This document shows positions 10,291 to 20,624 of a stretch of 61,000 nt of DNA, piece after piece. The notes under the pieces are model-generated. The model did not search any database. It was not told the DNA's origin and saw only the letters and a list, made by a program, of their open reading frames with translations. Each line of letters opens with the position of its first letter. Positions within the stretch are counted from its first letter, which is position 1. Where the stretch lies: NCBI GenBank assembly GCA_963575745.1, contig CAUYUJ010020671.1:345397-406396 (forward strand), read 5' to 3'. Source of the stretch: Prorocentrum cordatum (Eukaryota > Sar > Dinophyceae > Prorocentrales > Prorocentraceae). The translations under genes and the position numbers were made by a program.

Positions 10291-10895
10291 TTCGGCGCCT
10301 GCGGCGGGCTTTGTTATTCAATACAGCTGATCTTATCCAATCCACCCTGTCCAACCCAACCCATCTTATCTGATCCAACCCATCTTGTCCCATCTTATCT
10401 TACCCCCACCCACTCCACCCAGCCCACTCCATCAATTCATGTGTTTCTGCGCTTGAGGCGTTCCAATCCAATCCATCTTATCATGTCCAATCCACTACTT
10501 CCACTCCAGCCCACTTTGTCTTATCCAATCCATCTTATCCAATCCAATCCAACCCGCCCAACCCAATCCATCAATTCATTTTTGTCGGCGCCAGCGGCGG
10601 GTTTTCTTATCCAACCCAGCTTTTCTTGTCCAATCCATCTTGTCCAATCCAATCCATATTATCTTATCCAACCCATTTTGTCCCATGTTATCTGTTCCCA
10701 CGCAATCCAATCCATCCAACCCAATCCATCAATTCATTTGTTTCTGCGCTTGCGACGGGCCAATTCAATCCATCTTATCAGATCCAATCCATTTCTTCCA
10801 ACCCAACCCATCTTACCTTATCCAATCCATCTCATCCCATCCAATCCAACCTATCCAACCCAATCCATCAATTCATTATTGTCGGCGCCTGGGCG
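10291..10895 (+). repeat. CCAATCCAT satellite, array 2 (alternating dimer)
   Basis: Unit heads at about 10291, 10441, 10583, 10740 and 10880. Type A heads (TTCGGCGCCTGCGGCGGG-like) alternate with type B heads (TTTCTGCGCTTG-like) every 140-157 bp, so the higher-order unit is a dimer of about 300 bp. Confidence 0.8.
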
Positions 10896-11154
10896 CGATC
10901 GCGGCAGACTGCGAGGCTCGAGCGTTCGGCGCCGCTGCCGTTCGGAAGCCGCCCCATGGCGCCCCTCCGTCCGCCTGCCATGGCATCTCCCGCGGCGCGC
11001 ATTCTCCGCGCGGCGCTCCCGGGGCCAGGCGCTGCCAGCCCTGGGGGCGGTAGCGCGGGCCAGCATCTGCCAGCCGTGGTGGGTCAGTCTGAGTGACAAG
11101 CTGGAGGTTAGTCAGGGTGGGGATTTGATATCAAACCCCACCAAACCTTCTTAT

Positions 11155-11167
11155 CGCCCGCAGGGCG
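11155..11167 (+). other. Junction hairpin J2
   Basis: CGCCC-GCA-GGGCG, flanked by inverted arms at about 11136-11150 and 11186-11200, followed by GTCGTATAGGTATAT. Confidence 0.8.
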
Positions 11168-11185
11168 GTCGTATAGGTATATTTC

Positions 11186-11975
11186 GGAGGTTGGGGGGTG
11201 AGATCGCAGGGAAACGGAGACCCCCCGCCGGGAAATCGGCCTCGGTTTCGCATTCGTGTCGTGCGCGCGGGCGAGGCGAAGCTGCGCGTGATCCTCCTGT
11301 AGCTAGGCCGAAAGAGGAGCGAAAATCCGTTCCCGTCCGCCCGTGGCTGGGAGGCGCCCCAGTTGGGCCGGGCGGTGTCCCGGGTGTCCTGGGTGTCAGT
11401 AGGAGCGAAAGTCCGTTCCCCGTCCGCCGGCGGCCAGGAGGCGTCCCAGTTGGGCCGGGCGGTGTCCCGGGTGTCCCGTGGCGCCCCGTTTAGTGAGATC
11501 GATAGTGAGATTGACAGGTGTCTCGTGGGGTCCCGTTGTGTCCCGTTGAGTCAGATCGATAGCGAGATCGGTACTGTGATCGACGTGGTGCCCCGAGGTG
11601 TCCCGTGGCGTCCCGCTGAGTGAGATCGATAGTGAGATCGACAGTGATGTCGATTGTGAAATCGAAAGGTGCCCCGAGGTGTCCCGCGGTGTCCCGTTGA
11701 GTGAGATCGATAGTGGGATCGAGCGCGAGGTCGACAGTGAGATCGATTTGGTGTCCCGAGATGTCCCGTGGTGTCCCGCGGTGTCCCGCGGTGTCCCGTT
11801 GAGCGAGATCGATGGTGAGATCGATAGTGAGATCGATAAGCGCCCCGTGGTGTCCCGTGGTGTCCCGCGGTGTCCCGTGGTTCCCCGTTGAGTCAGATCG
11901 ATCGCGAGATCGATTGACTCAGATGTTGCCCCCCCCCCCCCATACACACACCCCGCCCGCGCAACCCCCATGTCA
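11186..11975 (+). repeat. Composite repeat unit U3
   Basis: Core (11186-11310), GTGTCCCG blocks, then alternating blocks of the GATC-rich 12-bp minisatellite and GTGTCCCG 10-mers up to 11920. It ends in a C run and a decayed junction (TTCGAAGGGTGGTCG at about 11976). Confidence 0.75.
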
Positions 11976-12357
11976 TTCGAAGGGTGGTCGTCGGAGGTGA
12001 GGGGGTGAGATCGAAGTGGAACGGCGAGCCCCCCTACCGGGAAATCGATTTCGGTTTTCGTGTTCGTGCGCGCCGTGCGCGCGAGGCGAAGTTGCGTGGG
12101 CGGGCGAGAAAAAGTTTCCTGTGGCTGAGGCGCGGCCGGACCAAATGACTCCCTTCCGGGCGGCCGGGGGCCCGCGGTGTCCCGCCAGTGTCCCGCTGGT
12201 GTCCCGTGTGGCTGAGGCGCGGCCGGGCCAAATGATTCCCTTCCGGGCGGCCGGTGGCCCGCGGTGTCCCGCCGGTGTCCCGCGGTGTCCCGCGGTGTTC
12301 CGCGGCGCCCCGCGGTGTCCCGCGGTGCCCCGCCGGTGTCCCGTTGTGTCCCGCGAG

Positions 12358-13130
12358 GATGATGATGATGATGATAATGATGATATGATGATGATATGAT
12401 GATGATGATGAGATGATGATGATGACGGTGTCCCGATGAATATGATGATGTTGTTGATGGTGTCGATGATGATGATAGTGTCCCGATGATGAGGATGTTG
12501 TTGATGTTGATGATGATGATGGTGCTGATTCCGATGATGTTGGTGATGATGATGTTGATGGAAATGGTGTCCCGGCGATAACGATGTTGATGATGATGTT
12601 GATGATGATCATGGTGTCCCGAAAATGATGCTGATGATGATGATGGTGATGATGATGATGGTGATGCGGATGGTGTCCCGATGATGCGAATAATGATTAT
12701 GACGATGTTGATGATGATGTTGCTCTTGATGATTATGAATCCCCAATGATGATGATGTTGTTGATGATGATGATGTAGATGGTGATGATGTGATGAGCAC
12801 AATGATTATGGTGTCCCGAGGATGATGACGATGTTGATGATAATGTTGATGATGAAAACGATGGTGATCATGGTAGTGTCCCGATTATGATGATGATTAT
12901 GATGATGCTGCTGATGATGATGACGATGACTGTGTCCCGATGATGATGATGATGTTGATGATGAGATGATGATGGTGATGATGATGATGTTGTCCCGATG
13001 ATGATGCTGTCGCTGATGATGATGTGTATGATGATGATGATGATGACGGTGCCCTCATGATGATGACGATGTTGGTGGTGATGTTGATGTTGATGATGTC
13101 GATGATGATGATGATGATGATGACGTTGAT
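12358..13130. repeat. (GAT)n imperfect microsatellite
   Basis: GAT/ATG triplets with periodic TGTCCCG interruptions. Met/Asp-rich and antisense Ser/His/Ile-rich frames are artefacts. Confidence 0.9.
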
Positions 13131-13379
13131 TGTGAGAGCGATTGTGATATCGATAGTGATATCGATTTTGGGACCGAATGTGAGATCGATTGTGTGATCG
13201 ATTGTGAGATCGAATGTGAGATAAATTGTGAGATCGATCGAATGAGATAGATCGAGGGATATCGATTGTGAGATCGATCGCGTGAGATCGATCGAGCGAG
13301 ACCGATCGTGAGATCGATACTGAGATCGATAGTGATACCGATCGAGTGAGACGTTGGTTCCCCCCCCGAACCTCCTTAT

Positions 13380-13392
13380 CACCCGAAGGGTG
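13380..13392 (+). other. Junction hairpin J4
   Basis: CACCC-GAA-GGGTG, between CCCCCCCGAACCTCC (about 13360) and GGAAGTGAGGGGGTGAG (13421). Confidence 0.8.
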
Positions 13393-13776
13393 GTCGTATA
13401 GGTACAGGTGTATCAATATCGGAAGTGAGGGGGTGAGATCGAAGTGGAACGGAGAGCCCCCCTACCGGGAAATCGATGTCGGTTTCGTGTTCGTGCGTGC
13501 CGTGCGTGCGGGCGAGGCGAAGCTGCGTGGGCGGGCGAGAGAAAGTCTCCTGTGGCTGAGGCGCGGCCGGACCAAAGGACTCCCTTCCGGGCGGCCGGTG
13601 GCCCGCGGTGTCCCGCCGGTGTCCCGCGAAAGTCCCGTGTGGCTGTGGCGCGGTCGGACCAAATCATTCCCTTCCGGGCGGCCGGTGGCCCGCGGTGTCC
13701 CGCCGGTGTCCCGCGAAAGTCCCGCGGTGTCCCGCGGTGCCGCGCGGTGTCCCGCCGGTGTCCCGCGGTGTCCCGC

Positions 13777-13779
<3 letters not shown>

Positions 13780-13850
<71 letters not shown>

Positions 13851-14052
13851 GACGATGATGGTGATGGTGATGTTGATGATGCTGCTGATGATGCTGATGA
13901 TGACGTCGATGATGATGATGATGGAGATGCGGATGATGATGATGATGATGAGGACGATGATGCTGATGATGATGATGATGATATGATGATGCTATGATGA
14001 TGATGCCGATGATGATGATGATGATGATGATGATGTCGATGATGATGATGAC

Positions 14053-14112
<60 letters not shown>
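13780..14112. repeat. (GAT)n microsatellite left of the insertion
   Basis: Almost pure GAT triplets at both ends, less regular between. Confidence 0.95.
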
Positions 14113-14113
<1 letters not shown>

Positions 14114-14318
14114 CGGGGGAGCATAAGACCCGGGTTTGCCAGGACTCGGGTTCGCCATCGTCTTGTGACGACCGCGCCTCGGATTTTGACGAGGAGGTGT
14201 TTCGTGGGATGTCTGCAGCGGGAGCCCTCGTCAAAATGCAGGCTCGGCCTCGTCATTTTTTTGACGACCTCGTCGGGGATTTCCGAGTCCCCTGTACCCA
14301 GGTCTTACGTCCCCCTGA
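14113..14318. mobile_element. 206-bp terminal-inverted-repeat element inside a GAT microsatellite
   Basis: Left end TCGGGGGAGCATAAGACC and right end GGTCTTACGTCCCCCTGA are inverted repeats (18 of 23 positions pair, counting inward). Inner segments also pair: CCAGGACTCGG against CCGAGTCCCCTG, and CCTCG/GACGAGG-type words on both sides. No open frame long enough for a protein. Flanks are GATGATGAT and ATGATGCTG, so a target duplication cannot be told from the microsatellite. It looks like a small non-autonomous DNA transposon (MITE-like). Confidence 0.65.
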
Positions 14319-14995
14319 ATGATGCTGATGGTGTCCCGATGATGAGGATGATGATGATCATGATGATTATGTTGATGATCGTGATGATGACGATGATGGT
14401 GTCCCGATGGTGATGCGTATGATGATGTTGATGCTGATGATGCTGATTATGATTGCGTCCCGATGATGATGATGTTGATGATGATGAGGTTGATGATGAT
14501 TATGGCGTCCCGATGATGATGATTATTCGGATGGTGATTGTGATGATGTTGATGATGGTGGCGTCCCGATGGTGATGATGATGATGTTGATGCTGATGTT
14601 GTTAATGATGATGGTGCCCCGATGATGACGACGATGATTATGCTGATGATGATGTTGATGATGCTGATGATGGTGCTGTCGATGATGAGGATGAGATGAT
14701 GATGATGGTGTTCCGATGATGATGATGATGCTAACGATGGTGATCATGATTGTGTCCCGATGATTATGCTGCTCATGATGATGATGACGACGACTGTGTC
14801 CCGATGCTGTTGATGATGATGATGTTGATGATGATGATTGTGATGATGGTGATGATGACGATGATGGTGGTGCCCCGATGATGTTGATGACCGTGATGAT
14901 GATGATGATGATGTTTGTGTTGATGATGAGGACGGTGTCCCGATTATGATGATGTTGATGTTGATGTTGTTATGGGTGATGATGATGATGACGTT
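14319..14995. repeat. (GAT)n microsatellite right of the insertion
   Basis: Imperfect GAT triplets with TGTCCCGATGA interruptions, leading into the GATC minisatellite. Confidence 0.9.
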
Positions 14996-15236
14996 GATTG
15001 TGAGACCGGTTGTGATATCGATAGTGAAATCGATACTGAAACCGAATGTGATATCGATTGTGAGATCGATTGTGAGATCGATAGTCAAATAATTTGTGAG
15101 ATAGATCGAGTGATATCGATTGTGAGATCGATCGAGGGAGATCGATGGAGCGAGACCGATACTGAGATCGATAGTGAGATCGATAGTGAGACCGATCGAG
15201 TGAGACGTTGTTTCCTCCCACCCCGAACCTCCTTAT

Positions 15237-15249
15237 CACCCGAAGGGTG
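15237..15249 (+). other. Junction hairpin J5
   Basis: CACCC-GAA-GGGTG, flanked by CCACCCCGAACCTCC (15218) and GGAGGTTGGGGGGTG (15274), which pair with each other. Confidence 0.85.
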
Positions 15250-15604
15250 GTCGTATAGGTCTATAAATACATCGGAGGTTGGGGGGTGAGATCGCAGTCA
15301 AACGGAGACCCCCCGCCAGGAAATCGGCTTCGGTTTCGCGTTCGTGTTGCGCGCGCGGGCGATGCGAAGCTGCGCGCGATCCCCTTGTAGCTAGGCCGAA
15401 AGAGGAGCGAAAGTCCGTTCCCCTCCGCCGGTGGCTGGGAGGTGTCCCGGTTGGGCCGGGCTGTGTCCCGGGTGTCCCGGGCGTCAGTAGCAGCGAAATT
15501 CCGTTCCCCGTCCGCCGGTGGGTGGGAAGTGTCCCAGTTGGACCGGGCGGTGTCCCGGGTGTCCCGGGCGTCGCGGCGTTAACACATATCGCTACTTCGT
15601 AATT

Positions 15605-16200
15605 CATGTTTTACGGTGCCTGCGGCGGGCTTTCCAATCCAGCTTTTCTTATCCAATCCTTCTTGCCCAATCCAATCCATCTTATCTTGTCCAACCCATT
15701 TTGTCCCTTCTTATCTTGCCCCAGTCAATCCAATCCACCCAACCCAATCCATCAGTTCATTTGTTTCTGCGCCTGCGGCGGGCCAGTCAAAACCAGTATA
15801 TCATATCCAATCCATTTCTTCCAACCCAACCCATCTTATGTTATCCAATCCATCGTATCCCATCTAACCCAATCCACCCAACCCAATCCATCAATTCATT
15901 TTAGTCGGCGCTTGCGGCGGGCTGTCCTATCCAACCCAGTTGATCTTATCCAATCCACCTTGTCCAATCCAATTCATCTTATCTTATCCAACACATATTG
16001 TCCCATATTATCTTATCCCACCCACTCCAAACCATCCAAGTCAATACGTCACTTAATTTGTTTCTGTGCCTGCGGGGGGCCAGTGCGAACCATCTTATCA
16101 TCAAATTCATCTCTTCCAACCCAACCCATCTTATCTTATCTAACCCATCTTTTCCAATCCAATCCAATCCACCCAACCCAATTCATCAATTCATTGTTGT
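15605..16200 (+). repeat. CCAATCCAT satellite, array 3
   Basis: Unit heads at about 15609, 15760, 15903, 16059 and 16197, with the same A/B alternation as array 2. Confidence 0.8.
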
Positions 16201-16218
16201 AGGCGCTTGGAGGGAGAT

Positions 16219-16352
16219 TTTGATGGAGAGGGAAAGAGAAAGAGAGAAAGAGAGAGACAAAAACAAAAGAGAGAAGGTGAGAGAGGGTGTGAGAGAGAGA
16301 GAGAGAGAACGAGAAACAAAGAGAGAGAGAGAGAGAGAAAGACAGAAAAAAA
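16219..16352. repeat. (GA)n purine tract
   Basis: GAGAGA/GAAAGA repeats with short interruptions. Confidence 0.9.
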
Positions 16353-16402
16353 ATGAGTTCATATCAAGGTGACAGGCTCAATCCCCCCCCAAAAGTCCTT
16401 CT

Positions 16403-16415
16403 CGCCCGCAGGGCG
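16403..16415 (+). other. Junction hairpin J6
   Basis: CGCCC-GCA-GGGCG, followed by GTAGTACAAG and the start of U7. Confidence 0.75.
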
Positions 16416-16429
16416 GTAGTACAAGCATC

Positions 16430-17640
16430 GGAGTTCGGAGGGGTGAGATCGCAGTGGAACGGAGACCCCGACCGGGAAATCGTTTCATTTTGTTCGTGTC
16501 GTGCGTGCGGTCGAGGCGAAGCTGCGTGGGCGCGCGAGAGGAATGAACCCGACGTTGCTGGGGCGAAATCAGGACAAATGATTCTTCCCCGTCCGTCCGT
16601 CCTTCCGGCGGTGGCCCTAGCAGTGTCCCGCGGTGTCCCGTGGTGTCCCGTGGTGTCCGCCGTTGTTAGGAAGAAGTCAAGACAAATGATTCTTCCCCGT
16701 CCGTCCGTCCGTCCGTCCGGCGGTGGCCCTAGCGGTGTCCCGCGGTGTCCCGTGGTGTCCCGTGGTTTCCCGTGGTGTCCGCCGTTGCTAGGACGAAGTC
16801 AAACCACATGATTCTCCCCCGTCAGTCCGTCCGTCCAGCGGTGGCTCGCGTTGTCCCGCGGTGTCCCGTGGTGTCCCGTGGTGACCCGTTGTGTCCGCCG
16901 TTGGTAAGGCGAAGTCGAGACAAATTACACTCCCCCGCCCGCCCGTCCGTCCGTCCGGCGGTGGCTCGCGGTGTCCCGCGGTGTCCCGTGGTGTCCCGTG
17001 GTGTCCCGTGGTGTCTTGTTGAGTGATGTCGATAGTGATACCGATAGTGAGCTCGATACTGAGATCGATACTGAGATCGATGTGGTGTCCCGAGGTGTCC
17101 TGTGGTGTCTCACAAAGTGAGATCGGTAGTGGGATCGATAGTGAGATCGACGTGTTGTCCCGTGGTTTCCCGTTGTGTCCCGTGGTGTCCCGTTGGATGT
17201 GATCGATAGTGAGATCGATATTGAGATCGATACTGAGATCGATGTTGTGTCCCGAGTTGTCCCGTGGTGTCCCGTGGTGTCCCAAACAGTGATATCGATA
17301 GTGGGATCGATAGTGAGATCGACAGGTGTCCCGTGGCGTCCCATAGTGTCTTGTCGAGTGAGATCGAGAGTGAGATCGATCGTGAGATTGATACTGAGAT
17401 CGACGTGGTGTCCCGAGGTTTCCCGTGGTGTCCCGTGGTGTCCCGTGGTGTCCTATGGTGTCCCGTTGGGTGAGATCGATCGTGAGACTGATAGTAGAAT
17501 TGGCAAGTGTCCCGTGGTGTCCCGTGGTGTCCCGTTGGGTGAGGTCGATCGTGAGATATTGAGTCAAATGGTGGTTCCCCCCCTCCCCCCCCCCCACACA
17601 CACACAAAAATCCGTATCACCCGCAGGGTGGTCGCATAGG
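16430..17640 (+). repeat. Composite repeat unit U7
   Basis: Core (16430-16550), then four GTCCGTCCGTCCG blocks each followed by GTGTCCCGTG 10-mers, then alternating GATC minisatellite and GTGTCCCG blocks to 17560, a C run, and the hairpin at 17618. Confidence 0.8.
17618..17630 (+). other. Junction hairpin J7
   Basis: CACCC-GCA-GGGTG, followed by GTCGCATAGG and a TA tract. Last junction of the array. Confidence 0.8.
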
Positions 17641-17644
17641 TGTG

Positions 17645-17692
17645 TGTATATATATACACATATATATATATATATATATATGTATGTATATA
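17645..17692. repeat. TA-rich microsatellite
   Basis: TA/TG dinucleotides between junction J7 and the hairpin at 17693. Confidence 0.9.
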
Positions 17693-17733
17693 CTAGAACC
17701 ATTGCGCGCGCTTCGCGTGCGCTCAAGTTCTAG
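17693..17733. other. Hairpin with CG-alternating stem
   Basis: Outer arms CTAGAAC and GTTCTAG. Inner stem GCGCGCGC-TTC-GCGTGCGC (17704-17722) pairs over 8 bp with one G-T and a 3-nt loop. Confidence 0.75.
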
Positions 17734-17879
17734 CTAGGCTTGATAGGTTAACTCATATAACATGTTGGTCGCCTCTTGCTTCCAGGGACTTCCTTGGAGG
17801 CCCTGCGCAAGCCTCGGAATCGTATACAAGGGGAAGTGCGGAAACGCAGAAATCATTAATTCCCTTTCTAGGTATTCAA

Positions 17880-18710
17880 CGGTTTGGGGCCCCGGAAAAG
17901 GCTTCCTGGGTTTTTGTTTGGGAGGTGAGGGGGGTCTGAATTGTGGTCTCCTCGGCGCTGTTCGGCGCTGTTTTTTGTTTGTGCCTCGCGGGATTTGTTA
18001 GCCGGGCCCCTCAGGGGTGTTGGATCCTCCGGACCCCCTGGGGGTTCTGGAGTCCTCCTGGAGGCCTGGAGAGCCGTCGAAAGGGTGTCTCGGGCTGCGC
18101 GGGAGCGTCTTGGGCCGTTCTTTACGTTCTGGGGGCTCCTTGGGGTCATTTTGGGCTGTCCTTGGGCGTCTTGGGGCCCCCCCCAGGAAGCTGGGAGGCG
18201 CGGTACCGGCCAGATGTCAGGGGATGTGTGGGATGTCCGAGTAGGAGTCCTTTTTGAAAAAAAGGGGGGGCGCGGTACCGGGCGCCTCTTCGGCAATTTT
18301 GGCGGTTTCTTTGCCCGTCTTGGACCCGTCCTGGGAGTCTTTTGGGTGGTCTTGGCGCGGTCTTGGACCGTTGGAAGGTCGAAAACGCGAGAAGGCCAAA
18401 AAACATCGAACAACAACAATCAACATCGACGATTTTGGCCTCTTCGGGCTTTCCCAGGACGCCTCTCGGACCTCTCTTGGGGGCTTTTGGAGGCCTCCTG
18501 GGAGCGTGGAGGGCCGTCCACAGTGTGTTTTGGACTGCTTGGGAGAGTCTAGGGCCGTTCTTTACGTTCTGGGAGCTTCTTGGGGTCGTCATGGGCTGTC
18601 CTTCGGCGTCTTGAGCTCTCCCCAGGAAGCCGGGAGGCGCGGTACCGGCCAGATGTCAGAGGATGTGTAGGACCCCCGAGTAGGAGTTCCACTTTGAGAA
18701 AAAAGTTGGG
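17880..18710 (+). repeat. GTCTTGG-rich repeat, two tandem copies
   Basis: A block with TGGGCTGTCCTT, CCAGGAAGC, GCGCGGTACCGGCCAGATGT and GAGTAGGAGT occurs at about 18130-18265 and again at about 18570-18705. Between them GTCGAAAACGCGAGAAGGCC (18377) and ATCGACGATTTTGGCC match a copy at 26820-26930. Frames on both strands are open by composition only. Confidence 0.75.
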
Positions 18711-18739
18711 ATTATTGTAATTCCTTTTTTACCTAGCAG

Positions 18740-19190
18740 CGAAGACTGATAGGTTTCTAGTAGTGTCTTCTTGACTCCCCAGGGGGGTCTGGGCAGGATC
18801 CGGGGAGAAACCGCGGAAGTCGTTTTAAGCAAACAGTTACACACTTCGTGATCTTCGAGGTCCCAAAACTCAATTCCCGGGCCACATTCTGAATGCCCGG
18901 AGCCAGCTTTAGGCCATTTCCATTTCGTGGTCTTCGAGTTCCCAGAACTCTATTCCCGGGCCACATTCTGAATGCCCGGAGCCAGCTGTAGGCCACTTCG
19001 TGGTCTTCGAGTTCCCAGAACTCCATTCCTAGGCATGATTTTGAATGCCCGGAGCCAACTGTAGGCCACTTCGTGGTCTTCGAGTTCCCAGAACTCTATT
19101 CCTGGGCATGATTTTGAATGCCCGAAGCCAACTGTAGGCCACTTCGTGTTCTTCGAGTTCCCAGAATTCCGTTCCCGGGCCACATTTTGA
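18740..19190 (+). repeat. 73-bp tandem array, block 1
   Basis: Leader with GACTGATAGGTTT and CCCCAGGGGGGTCTGGGC, then about five units of CACTTCGTGGTCTTCGAG...GCCCGGAGCCAACTGTAGGC. The block including its leader is duplicated at 20025-20575. Confidence 0.85.
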
Positions 19191-19885
19191 ATGCTGAGGC
19201 AGGCTGATGCTGAGGCTGAGGCAGGCTGAGGCTGAGGCAGGCTGAGGCCGAGGCTGAGGCAGGCTGAGGCTGATGCAGGCTGAGGCTGAGGCAGGCTGAG
19301 GCTGAGGCCGAGGCTGAAGGCAGACTGAGGCTGAGGCTGAAGCAGGCTGAGGCTGAGGCTGAGGCAGGCTGATGCTGAGGCAGGCTGAGGCTGAGGCTGA
19401 GGCTGATGCAGGCTGAGGCTGAGGCAGGCTGAGGCTGAGGCCGAGGCTGAAGGCAGACTGAGGCTGAGGCTGAAGCAGGCTGAGGCTGAGGCTGAGGCAG
19501 GCTGAGGCTGAGGCTGAGGCAGGCTGATGCTGAGGCAGGCTGAGGCTGAGGCTGAGGCTGATGCAGGCTGAGGCTGCGGCAGGCCGAGGCTGAGGCCGAG
19601 GCTGAAGGCAGACTGAGGCTGAGGCTGAAGCAGGCAGGCTGAGGCTGAGGCTGAGGCAGGCTGAGGCTGAGGCTGAGGCAGGCTGATGCTGAGGCAGGCT
19701 GAGGCTGAGGCTGAGGCTGATGCAGGCTGAGGCTGAGGCAGGCTGAGGCTGAGGCCGAGGCTGAAGGCAGACTGAGGCTGAGGCTGAACCAGGCTGAGGC
19801 TGAGGCTGAGGCAGGCTGAAGCTGATGCTGAGGCTGATGCTGAGGCAGGCTGAGGCTGAGGCTGAGGCTGATGCAGGCCACTGCG
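19191..19885 (+). repeat. GGCTGA hexamer minisatellite with higher-order units
   Basis: GAGGCTGAGGCAGGCTGATG-type units. A longer block with GAAGGCAGACTGAGG recurs roughly every 130-160 bp (about 19317, 19450, 19605, 19764). Antisense Gln/Pro/Ser-rich frame is an artefact. Confidence 0.9.
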
Positions 19886-20024
19886 ACTGTCATCGCGAAT
19901 GCGACTACGACTGCGAGAACTGCAGAATTCTACAACTGGATTCTCATCCGAATCTGAAGGGGAATGCTTCCAGATATGCTCCTACACATCGCTGTTAGGT
20001 TGCTTTGCCGGGATAGTACCTAAC
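19886..20024 (+). repeat. Conserved 3' flank of the GGCTGA minisatellite, copy 1
   Basis: GACTGCGAGAACTGC, then GGGGAATGCTTCCAGATATG, then GCTGTTAGGTTGCTTTGCCG. The last two blocks recur at 26340-26395 after another GGCTGA tract. Confidence 0.75.
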
Positions 20025-20575
20025 AGCAAAGACTGATAGGTTTTTAGTAGTGTCAAAAGAGAGCATCTTGACTCCCCAGGGGGGTCTGGGCGGGTGCTGG
20101 GGAATACCCGCGGAAGTCGTATTCAGCAAACAGTTACACACTTCGTGGTCTTCGAGTTCCCAGAACTCCATTCCTAGGCATGATTTTGAATGCCCGGAGC
20201 CAACTGTAGGCCACTTCGTGGTCTTCGAGTTCCCAGAATTCCATTCCTGGGCATGATTTTGAATGCCCGGAGCCAACTGTAGGCCACTTCGTGGTCTTCG
20301 AGTTTCCAGAATTCCATTCATGGGCATGATTTTGAATGTCCGGAGCCAACTGTAGGCCACTTCGTGGTCTTGGAGTTCCCAGAATTCCATTCCTGGGCAT
20401 GATTTTGAATGCTCGGGGCCAACTGTAGGCTACTTCGTGGTCTTCGAGCTCCCAGAATTGTATTCCTGGGCACGATTTTGAATGTCCGGAGCCAACTGTA
20501 GGCCACTTCGTGGTCTTGGAGTTCCAGAATTCCATTCCTGGGCATGATTTTGAATGCCCGGAGCCAAGTGTAGGC
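20025..20575 (+). repeat. 73-bp tandem array, block 2
   Basis: Same leader as block 1, then about six 73-bp units (starts at 20139, 20212 and so on). Units differ by a few substitutions and one short deletion in the last. Confidence 0.9.
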
Positions 20576-20576
20576 G

Positions 20577-20622
20577 TCGTCGCCGTCGTCGCCGTCATGA
20601 CGGCGACGACGACGACGACGCA
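20577..20622. other. GTC/GAC palindrome
   Basis: GTCGTCGCCGTC, ATGA centre, then CGGCGACGACGACG: near-perfect inverted repeat that ends the 73-bp array. Confidence 0.8.
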
Positions 20623-20624
20623 CG

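Larger units (their letters stand above)
9927..11180 (+). repeat. Composite repeat unit U2
   Basis: Core (9927-10050), GTGTCCCG blocks (10085-10250), a long CCAATCCAT satellite with alternating unit types, a unique-looking GC-rich piece (10890-11130), then the hairpin junction at 11155. Confidence 0.8.
11995..13400 (+). repeat. Composite repeat unit U4
   Basis: Core (GAGATCGAAGTGGAACGGCG, 12008) to about 12120. Then GTGTCCCG 10-mers (12175-12355), about 770 bp of GAT triplets with TGTCCCGATGA interruptions, the GATC minisatellite (13130-13350), and the hairpin junction at 13380. Mirrors U0. Confidence 0.8.
13421..15262 (+). repeat. Composite repeat unit U5
   Basis: Core (13421-13545), GTGTCCCG blocks (13595-13780), a GAT tract carrying the 206-bp inverted-repeat insertion at 14113-14318, the GATC minisatellite (15000-15210), and the hairpin junction at 15237. 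Confidence 0.8.
15274..16420 (+). repeat. Composite repeat unit U6
   Basis: Core (15274-15390), GTCCG/GTGTCCCG blocks (15410-15575), CCAATCCAT satellite (15605-16200), a GA-rich tract (16219-16352), and the hairpin at 16403. Confidence 0.8.

Noticed and set aside
11396-12802. 468-codon minus-strand frame rich in His, Ser, Ile
   Set aside because: Runs over GTGTCCCG and GAT repeats; no codon structure beyond the repeats.
19096-19893. 265-codon Gln/Pro/Ser-rich minus-strand frame
   Set aside because: GGCTGA hexamer repeat translated; no unique sequence.
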